Below, in pieces: positions 30,237 through 35,255 of a stretch of 35,255 nucleotides of DNA; the first letter of the stretch is position 1, and every line of letters begins with the position of its first letter. The position numbers and the translations under genes were made by a program. The notes under the pieces are model-generated. The model did no database searches. It was not told the origin of the DNA and worked only from the letters and a program-made list of their open reading frames with translations. The DNA comes from Erysipelotrichaceae bacterium. Lineage in GTDB: Bacteria; Bacillota_I; Bacilli_A; Erysipelotrichales; Erysipelotrichaceae. The stretch is taken from contig JAILBD010000030.1 of the NCBI GenBank assembly GCA_024681275.1, forward strand, positions 1-35,255, given 5' to 3'.

Positions 30237-31078
30237 GTTATTGTGATCTCGGCTTTGTCCTTGACCTTCGCCTCTTCGCCATCCAGAGTCCAGATGATGT
30301 CATCTTCAAATTCAAAACTGATATGATCGGTATGGTAGCGGTGGATGAACTTCTCCTGCTGCAGGATCGTCGAAAGCAGATCCGGGGCATTGAAGATGGT
30401 CGGCACATAATCCACGATCAGGACATTGAAGAGCCCGTTGTCGATCGAAGACTTCTTTTTGTCCTCCAGTTCCATCCCCGCAACTCTGTTCCCGGAATAG
30501 ATGAGACCGAACAAGACATCTCTCTTGTAGGTCCTGGAACCGATCGTATACTTCACCTTGTGCATCCTGACCTCCGGTAGTTTGCCGATGCCTTCCAGGA
30601 TATAGGCGATATTGCCCAAGGTCTCCTTGACCTCCCGGTTGGTCGTGAACGGTACATCGCACATCGCACCAAAGGCTGCAACATAGTTGAAATAGCGGCC
30701 ATTGAGCTTTCCGACATCGAAACTTCTGATATGACCCTCGCAGATCCTCTCCGCGATCTTCTTGAAATCATTTCCCAGATCGAAGTTTGAACCGAAATCA
30801 TTCATCGTGCCGCTCGGAAAATAACCCAGCAGAGGCTTGTATTCCTTTCTCATCAGCGCATTGGTCACTTCATTCATCGTTCCGTCTCCGCCAAAAACGC
30901 AGACGACATCATACCTGACCCTGTTTTTCATCAGATAGTCATACGCATCATTGGGTTTCTGTGTGACATAAACACTCACCGCATAACCGTTTTTGCAGAA
31001 GACATCGATGACAGGCAGGAGGTTCGCCTTTGAATTCTTAAGACCGGACTTTGCATTGATCAGCATCAGCAGTTTCAT
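30209..31078 (-). CDS. Diacylglycerol/YegS-type lipid kinase
   Basis: 289 residues. The catalytic domain signature FGGDGTMNE (62-70) binds ATP-Mg, and PSGTMNDFG (88-96) is the usual G-T-x-N-D-F-(A/G) motif. A second beta-sandwich domain follows from about 130. It belongs to the DagK/YegS/BmrU family that phosphorylates diacylglycerol or related lipids for phosphatidate recycling; it could also be a sphingoid-type kinase. The ATG has only a weak GAGA site. A TATAAA on the minus strand (31095-31090) would give a leader of about 5 nt and a TATATT just upstream about 12 nt. It converges on the DUF937 gene and shares its terminator. Confidence 0.9.
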   Translation of the reverse strand: MKLLMLINAKSGLKNSKANLLPVIDVFCKNGYAVSVYVTQKPNDAYDYLMKNRVRYDVVCVFGGDGTMNEVTNALMRKEYKPLLGYFPSGTMNDFGSNFDLGNDFKKIAERICEGHIRSFDVGKLNGRYFNYVAAFGAMCDVPFTTNREVKETLGNIAYILEGIGKLPEVRMHKVKYTIGSRTYKRDVLFGLIYSGNRVAGMELEDKKKSSIDNGLFNVLIVDYVPTIFNAPDLLSTILQQEKFIHRYHTDHISFEFEDDIIWTLDGEEAKVKDKAEITITKKALRLLA

Positions 31079-31138
31079 ACAATTCTCATTTTATACAATA
31101 TAAAACGCAAACACAAAAGTAATGCCTGCAAATATTTC

Positions 31139-31169
31139 TTTACACAAAAGCCCTCCAAAAGCATATAAT
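31139..31169 (+). promoter_or_regulatory. Promoter giving a predicted leaderless NUDIX mRNA
   Basis: Plus strand TTTACA (31139-31144, 5 of 6 matches), 19-bp spacer, perfect TATAAT (31164-31169). With its last base at -7, +1 is 31176, the A of the NUDIX ATG. No ribosome binding site lies between. Confidence 0.6.
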
Positions 31170-31175
31170 CAAAGT

Positions 31176-31586
31176 ATGTTTGAAATAAGTGCAGGTGCCA
31201 TCGTCCATACGAAGATCCAGGAACAGATCCTCTATCTGATCATCAAAGACTTCCACGGCAACTACGGCTTCCCGAAAGGCCATCTGGAAGAAGGAGAGAC
31301 CGAGGAAGAAGCCGCCATCCGCGAGATCAAAGAAGAGACCGGGATCGATATCGAACTGGACCCTTCTTTCAGGGAAGAGCTCAGATACATCATGCCCAAC
31401 GGCATCGAGAAAAGATCGGTCTACTACCTGGGCTCCTATAAAGATCAGGATCCGCACAGACAGCTTGAAGAAGTCGAAAAGATCTTCCTGCTGCCCTATG
31501 CAGACGCCATGCAGATCCTCACTTTTGACAATATGAAAGAAGTCCTTGCCAAAGCAAACACCTGTCTGAAAGGAAACAGCCTATGA
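31176..31586 (+). CDS. NUDIX hydrolase
   Basis: 136 residues. The complete Nudix box runs from Gly35 to Ile57: G-x5-E-x7-R-E-I-K-E-E-T-G-I, with metal-binding Glu50, Glu53 and Glu54. It resembles the small bis(5'-nucleosyl)-tetraphosphatase (Ap4A) type, given the SAGAIV start and the FPKGHLEEGET stretch. It hydrolyses nucleoside diphosphate-linked compounds in the cytoplasm. I chose the ATG at 31176 because the domain starts there; an in-frame ATG at 31122 would add 18 residues unlike the family that also contain the promoter. It overlaps the GtrA-like gene by ATGA. Confidence 0.9.
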   Translation: MFEISAGAIVHTKIQEQILYLIIKDFHGNYGFPKGHLEEGETEEEAAIREIKEETGIDIELDPSFREELRYIMPNGIEKRSVYYLGSYKDQDPHRQLEEVEKIFLLPYADAMQILTFDNMKEVLAKANTCLKGNSL

Positions 31587-31978
31587 ACAAAGACCTGATC
31601 CAGACCATCAAGTTCACTCTCTTCTCCATCTCGGCAGGCATCATACAGCTGAGCTCTTTTGCCCTCTTCAACGATGTCCTGAAACTTGGCTGGTGGCCGA
31701 GTTATCTGATCTCGCTGATCCTGTCCGTCCTGTGGAACTTCACGCTGAACAGGAATTTCACCTTCAAATCGGCCTCCAACGTTCCGGTCGCGATGCTGAA
31801 AGTCTTCGCCTACTACTGCGTCTTCACACCTCTGTCCACCATACTGGGGAACTATCTGACCTCGCAGCTGCACTGGAACGACTATCTGGTCACGATCCTG
31901 AACATGCTGATAAACCTGGTCACGGAATTCCTCTATCAGAAATACTACGTATTCAGAGACAGCCTGGAAAAACGATAA
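31583..31978 (+). CDS. GtrA-like membrane protein
   Basis: 131 residues with four hydrophobic helices, the standard size and topology of GtrA family proteins. The segment WNFTLNRNFTFKS (about 51-63) between TM2 and TM3 and the C-terminal FLYQKYYVFRD (about 115-125) are family hallmarks. GtrA-type proteins are thought to flip undecaprenyl-phosphate-linked sugars for surface polysaccharide or teichoic acid modification; no glycosyltransferase gene is next to it here. Its start codon lies in the stop of the NUDIX gene (ATGA), so translation is coupled. It ends at a bidirectional terminator. Confidence 0.88.
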   Translation: MNKDLIQTIKFTLFSISAGIIQLSSFALFNDVLKLGWWPSYLISLILSVLWNFTLNRNFTFKSASNVPVAMLKVFAYYCVFTPLSTILGNYLTSQLHWNDYLVTILNMLINLVTEFLYQKYYVFRDSLEKR

Positions 31979-31981
31979 GAA

Positions 31982-32006
31982 AAAACGAGTGCAAACTCGT
32001 TTTCTT
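31982..32006. terminator. Bidirectional terminator between GtrA-like gene and arcA
   Basis: AAAACGAGT, loop GCAA, ACTCGTTTT (9-bp perfect stem) with TTCTT beyond on the plus strand and a six-T run on the minus strand. It abuts the stop codon of arcA. Confidence 0.85.
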
Positions 32007-33216
32007 ATTCTCTCCAGATCGGCATGCTCATGCAACGCGGACCGCCCCTTCCCCTGGAAAGCTCGGAACTCGGCATACGCAGGACCGTTATCCCATGTGA
32101 TTCCAGCAAGTCGTTGGTGATCTCGTTCCTCTCATAGACCAGGACCTTGCCCGGAGCGATGCACAGGGTGTTGGAACCATCGTTCCACTGCTCTCTTTTG
32201 GAAGCGATCTGATCCGACCCGCCACAGGCGATCAGCTCGACACGGCTCATCTTCAAAGCCTTGGCCAGGATCTCGTCCAGTTTCTCATCCACTCTCCTGA
32301 TCTCGTAATCTGTCCCATCCCTGCGATCCAGTGAGAAGATCCTCATCGTCTCATTGATCTCGGGATGGATCGTGAACTTGTCATGGTCGATCTGGGTGAA
32401 GACCGTATCCAGATGCATGAAGGAACGGTTCTTCGGGATCGAAAAGACCAGGATCCGCCTCAATGGCGACTCCTCATCCCTGAAGATGTGCTTCGCCAGA
32501 AAATCGATGGCATTCGCCTCCGTTCTCTGTGAGATGCCCACGGCGATCACTTCCTTTGACAGATTGACGATGTCACCGCCTTCGATGTGATAAGGGTCAT
32601 AACGGTCATAGTACTTTTTCACATTCCTGAAACGCGGATGGTATCTGAAGATGTATTCCCCGTAGATCGTCTCTCTCCTTCTCGTCTCATAATACATGCG
32701 GTTGAGACAGACGCCGCTTCCCACCGACGCAAAAGGATCCCTGGTAAAATACAGGTTCGGCATCGGCGCTATCAGCATATTGTTCGTATCATTCGTCAGA
32801 TCCGCCAGCGAGACTCCCACACCGGTCTCGGTATCGTGATATTTGATCCCCTCCATGCTTTTGAGGACCAGTTCCTCATTGTCCATACCTGAAAGATATG
32901 CATAGAGACTTTCATGAAAGCGCCTGTCGAAACAGCCTTCTTCCAGGTACTGCCTGATGAACCTGTCCTTGACTGCCTCGTCATTCAGTACTTCACTCAT
33001 CAGCTCTTCCAGATACAGGACTTCCACACCGTTCTCTCTCAGGATCGACGCAAATTCGTCGTGTTCCCTGACAGCCACCTTCAGAAAAGGAATGTCATCA
33101 AAAAGGAGCTCCTGCAGGGTATCTGGCGTCAGATTCAATAGTTCTCTGCCCGGACGATGCAACAGGACGGTCTTCAAAGCAGAGATCTCACTATAGACAT
33201 TGATTCCAATAGACAT
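32005..33216 (-). CDS. arcA: Arginine deiminase
   Basis: 403 residues, typical ADI length. The guanidine-modifying catalytic set is complete: Asp160 in YFTRDPF, Glu212 in HIEGGDI, His268 and Asp270 in FMHLDTVFT, and nucleophile Cys395 in RGGPRCMSMP near the C-terminus. It converts arginine to citrulline and ammonia, the first step of the arginine dihydrolase route and acid-stress ammonia production. No ornithine carbamoyltransferase, carbamate kinase or arginine/ornithine antiporter gene is adjacent. The ATG has AAGGGG 6-7 nt upstream. A terminator upstream and an extended -10 indicate a single-gene transcript. Confidence 0.96.
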   Translation of the reverse strand: MSIGINVYSEISALKTVLLHRPGRELLNLTPDTLQELLFDDIPFLKVAVREHDEFASILRENGVEVLYLEELMSEVLNDEAVKDRFIRQYLEEGCFDRRFHESLYAYLSGMDNEELVLKSMEGIKYHDTETGVGVSLADLTNDTNNMLIAPMPNLYFTRDPFASVGSGVCLNRMYYETRRRETIYGEYIFRYHPRFRNVKKYYDRYDPYHIEGGDIVNLSKEVIAVGISQRTEANAIDFLAKHIFRDEESPLRRILVFSIPKNRSFMHLDTVFTQIDHDKFTIHPEINETMRIFSLDRRDGTDYEIRRVDEKLDEILAKALKMSRVELIACGGSDQIASKREQWNDGSNTLCIAPGKVLVYERNEITNDLLESHGITVLRMPSSELSRGRGGPRCMSMPIWRE

Positions 33217-33235
33217 AAACTACCCCTTCCATCTC

Positions 33236-33244
33236 ATTGTATCA
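33236..33244 (-). promoter_or_regulatory. Extended -10 of arcA
   Basis: Minus strand TGATACAAT (33244-33236); no credible -35. Predicted +1 near 33229, giving a 12-13-nt leader that just contains the ribosome binding site. Confidence 0.45.
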
Positions 33245-33255
33245 TGGGCAAAGCA

Positions 33256-33280
33256 TAAAAAGAGTATGGTCAGGCCATAC
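33256..33280 (-). terminator. Terminator of the glutamate dehydrogenase operon
   Basis: Minus strand GTATGG, loop CCTGA, CCATAC then TCTTTTTATG. The TGA stop of the redox-like gene lies in the loop. Confidence 0.75.
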
Positions 33281-33689
33281 CCTTCTTCACTTTATCGATG
33301 CAGCCCTCCAGGACCTTTGCCGAAAGCAGGACCGTCTCAAGACAGTGATCTTCTTTATTGAAATGCTGCGCCTTGAGCTCGGCACAGTCAACGCCATTCA
33401 GCTCTTTTCTGAACGTTCTGACCAGATCCGAGATGATCGGCCGGACATCCCTGCCCGCCTTCCCGGCCTTGTCTTTCACCGCGATCTTTGACAGGACGGC
33501 TACTGAAGCTGCCAACGCTCCGCAAACGAGACCGCTGAACATCCCTCCACCGAAACCGGCGAACATCCTCATGTCATCTTCGGTGATGCCCAATCCGTAA
33601 TACTCGTTTGCCGCATGAACGATCGTCTCAGAACAGTTGTAATCGTATTCAGTATAGTAATGATTCACACACTCAACAAAACCGCTCAT
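33270..33689 (-). CDS. C_GCAxxG_C_C family redox-like protein
   Basis: 139 residues, small soluble protein. It carries the family pattern: Cys19 in DYNCSETIV, then GGGMFSGLVCGALAAS with Cys56-Gly-Ala (the GCxxxG-type core), and spaced C-terminal Cys in GVDCAEL, DHCLETV and EGCID. The family is presumed redox-active or metal-binding; no reaction is established. Its ATG overlaps the glutamate dehydrogenase stop by one base, so the two are translated together, which hints at a link to electron or ammonia metabolism. A terminator overlaps its stop codon. Confidence 0.87.
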   Translation of the reverse strand: MSGFVECVNHYYTEYDYNCSETIVHAANEYYGLGITEDDMRMFAGFGGGMFSGLVCGALAASVAVLSKIAVKDKAGKAGRDVRPIISDLVRTFRKELNGVDCAELKAQHFNKEDHCLETVLLSAKVLEGCIDKVKKGMA

Positions 33690-35038
33690 CAGAATATACC
33701 CTGCTCCATCATCGCCTCTGCGACCTTCTCAAAACCGGCGATATTGGCTCCGGCGATCAGATCATAACCCAAGCCATATCTTTCGGCGGCTTCAACGGAT
33801 TTCTCATAGATATCCTTCATCATGCGCTGCAGTCTCACATCGACCTCTTCAGCAGTCCAGGAGAGACGCTCGGAGTTCTGCGACATCTCCAGTGCCGAAA
33901 CGCCGACACCGCCCGCATTGGCCGCCTTTGAAGGGCCGACGATGACGCCATGTTCCTGCAGATAGGCAAGTGCCTCATTGGAAGTCGGCATATTGGAGAC
34001 CTCGATATAATACTTCACGCCGGAAGCGACGATCTTTTTCGCCTCTTCCAGACCGACTTCGTTCTGTGTGGCTGCAGGCATGAAGATATCGACATCGTCC
34101 ACGCCCCAGAATTTTGCCTTCGGAACGAACTCACAGCCGAACCTGTCCGCATAAGACTTCAGATCCTTGGAATTGCTCTTGCGGAGATCGAGGATGAACT
34201 GCAGTTTCTCATCCGTATCGATACCCTCTTCATCATGGATGTAACCGGCAGAACCGGACATATAGGTGACTTTGGCACCCATCTGGGCGGCCTTCTTCAT
34301 GATGCCCCAGGATACGTTTCCGTAACCGGACACCGCAATCTTCTTGCCTACGATGGAATCCTTTTCATGTCTCAGGATCTCATTCAGGTAATAGACGGCA
34401 CCATAGCCTGTCGCTTCCGGCCGGATCAGAGAACCGCCATAGCTCAATCCCTTGCCGGTCAGGACGCCATTCTCAAAGACACCTTTCAGTCTTCTGTACT
34501 GGCCATAGAGGAAACCGATCTCCCTTGAACCGACCCCGATATCGCCGGCCGGAACATCGATATCCGGTCCGATATAGCGATACAAAGCACTCATGAAAGA
34601 CTGGCAGAAACGCATGATCTCCTTATCCGACTTGCCCGCCGGATCGAAATCGGAACCGCCCTTGGCCCCACCGATCGGCTGACCGGTCAGGGAATTCTTG
34701 AAAGTCTGCTCAAAACCGAGGAACTTGATGACGCTCTCATTGACGTTATCCTTGAAACGGAGGCCGCCTTTGTAAGGACCGATCGCTCCGTTGAACTGGC
34801 ATCTGTAGCCTACATTGGTGTGGACTTTGTCCTCATCATCCGTCCACACGACGCGGAATCTGAACATCCTCTCAGGCTCGACCATCCTCTTCAACAGGTC
34901 GGCATCCGCATATTCCGGATGTGCATCGATCACCGGCGCGATCGAAGACAAAACTTCCTCGACCGTCTGAACGAATTCCGGCTGATCCCCATATTTTCCT
35001 TTCACATAAGCAATGACATCCCGGGCATACTGATTCAT
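33689..35038 (-). CDS. gdhA: Glutamate dehydrogenase (hexameric, probably NADP-type)
   Basis: 449 residues, the length of bacterial 50-kDa GDH. Substrate-site motifs are GPYKGGLRF (Lys90) and PIGGAKGGSDFDP with catalytic Lys126, then GVGSREIGF and the dinucleotide fold GYGNVSWG (about 239-246). It interconverts 2-oxoglutarate plus ammonia and glutamate. The overall pattern is closest to E. coli-type NADP enzymes; cofactor choice is not proven. AGGAGG lies 6 nt before the ATG. It is the first gene of a two-gene operon with the C_GCAxxG_C_C protein and divergent from a cyclophilin gene. Confidence 0.95.
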   Translation of the reverse strand: MNQYARDVIAYVKGKYGDQPEFVQTVEEVLSSIAPVIDAHPEYADADLLKRMVEPERMFRFRVVWTDDEDKVHTNVGYRCQFNGAIGPYKGGLRFKDNVNESVIKFLGFEQTFKNSLTGQPIGGAKGGSDFDPAGKSDKEIMRFCQSFMSALYRYIGPDIDVPAGDIGVGSREIGFLYGQYRRLKGVFENGVLTGKGLSYGGSLIRPEATGYGAVYYLNEILRHEKDSIVGKKIAVSGYGNVSWGIMKKAAQMGAKVTYMSGSAGYIHDEEGIDTDEKLQFILDLRKSNSKDLKSYADRFGCEFVPKAKFWGVDDVDIFMPAATQNEVGLEEAKKIVASGVKYYIEVSNMPTSNEALAYLQEHGVIVGPSKAANAGGVGVSALEMSQNSERLSWTAEEVDVRLQRMMKDIYEKSVEAAERYGLGYDLIAGANIAGFEKVAEAMMEQGIF

Positions 35039-35068
35039 ACCGATACCTCCTGTTTTTTACTTGTCAAT

Positions 35069-35074
35069 ATTATA
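35069..35074 (-). promoter_or_regulatory. -10 element of gdhA
   Basis: Perfect TATAAT on the minus strand (35074-35069), predicted +1 near 35062 and leader about 23 nt. No good -35 is visible in the divergent region. Confidence 0.45.
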
Positions 35075-35083
35075 TATGAAAAA

Positions 35084-35092
35084 TGTTAGAAT
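35084..35092 (+). promoter_or_regulatory. Extended -10 of the cyclophilin gene
   Basis: TGTTAGAAT on the plus strand, with TTGTCA at 35061-35066 at a long 20-bp spacing. Predicted +1 near 35099, leader 16 nt containing GAGGA. Confidence 0.4.
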
Positions 35093-35114
35093 GGTGATAT
35101 CGAGGAAAATAAAA

Positions 35115-35255
35115 ATGGAAAATGTAAAAATCAGGATCATCATGGAAAACGGCAAAGAGATGGAAGCGGAACTCTATCCGGAAACTGCACCGATCACCGT
35201 TGAAAACTTCGTCAGTCTGATCAAAGAGAAGTTCTTTGACGGCATCATCTTCCAC
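35115..35255 (+). CDS. Peptidyl-prolyl cis-trans isomerase, cyclophilin type (partial, 3' end outside window)
   Basis: 47 residues are present. ELYPETAPITVENFV followed by FDGIIFH is the cyclophilin N-terminal signature (usual form LxxxxAPxTVxNFxxLxxxGxYDGxxFHR). The catalytic Arg should be the next residue beyond the edge. No signal peptide, so cytoplasmic; it speeds proline isomerisation during folding. GAGGA lies 8 nt before the ATG. Confidence 0.9.
   Translation, partial: MENVKIRIIMENGKEMEAELYPETAPITVENFVSLIKEKFFDGIIFH

Noticed and set aside
35061..35066. TTGACA on the minus strand upstream of gdhA as a -35 element
   Set aside because: It lies downstream of the TATAAT and only about 23 nt before the ATG; 17 bp further there is just the ribosome binding site and start codon. 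More likely coincidental, or part of the divergent plus-strand promoter (TTGTCA).
1..35255. CRISPR arrays, insertion sequences, phage or toxin-antitoxin genes
   Set aside because: No regularly spaced repeats, transposase or integrase motifs, target duplications or small toxin/antitoxin gene pairs were seen.

Overview
The window looks like chromosomal DNA of a low-redundancy, fermentative Bacillota. Erysipelotrichia-like is my best guess, from the gene repertoire and overall style only. Supporting signs are AGGAGG-type ribosome binding sites, T-tailed hairpin terminators, a CCA-encoding tRNA gene, a solitary arginine deiminase, a bacterial-type glutamate dehydrogenase, and no respiratory genes. 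By eye G+C is near one half. I see no phage gene, insertion sequence, CRISPR array, rRNA or integrase. No gene has a recognisable DNA-binding regulator domain.

Layout. 1-6.8 kb (minus strand): partial alpha/beta hydrolase with an MFS carrier; a membrane-anchored unknown, a flavodoxin and a stand-alone E2/CAT-fold protein; and an ABC-2 type exporter pair. 6.9-17.1 kb (minus): a nucleoside island. It holds a BMP-type nucleoside ABC importer (lipoprotein, ATPase, two permeases) preceded by a run reading nitrilase-family hydrolase, ATZ/TRZ-type deaminase, three tandem uridine-phosphorylase-family paralogues and a YczE-type membrane protein. 17.3-22.2 kb: the island continues with a divergent nucleoside hydrolase (+), an operon of a fucose-isomerase-like protein, cytidine deaminase and a canonical uridine phosphorylase (minus), and a divergent sugar-type MFS carrier (+). 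22.2-25.7 kb (minus): pyruvate kinase, an XpaC-like protein, a patatin lipase and tRNA-Pro(CGG). 25.7-29.3 kb (minus): a heterodimeric ABC exporter with one degenerate ATP site. 29.5-32.0 kb: a DUF937 protein (+), a diacylglycerol/YegS kinase (minus), and a NUDIX hydrolase with a GtrA-like protein (+). 32.0-35.3 kb: arginine deiminase (minus), a C_GCAxxG_C_C redox-like protein with glutamate dehydrogenase (minus), and the start of a cyclophilin (+).

Working model. Nucleosides are bound by the BMP lipoprotein, imported, cleaved by phosphorylases or the hydrolase, and the bases or nucleosides are deaminated (Cdd, amidohydrolase) and possibly de-amidated (nitrilase-like). The released pentose may feed an isomerase. 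The most unusual part is the tandem trio of phosphorylase paralogues. All three carry Asn where the neighbouring canonical Udp has the Met of its ribose-contacting Glu-Met-Glu signature. One of them also has altered phosphate-site motifs. This suggests a specialised, perhaps heteromeric, enzyme set for an unidentified nucleoside.

Expression signals are compact. Several promoters use an extended -10 (TGn + hexamer). At least three genes have a -10 placed so that transcription should begin at the A of the start codon (leaderless). Several terminators overlap stop codons.
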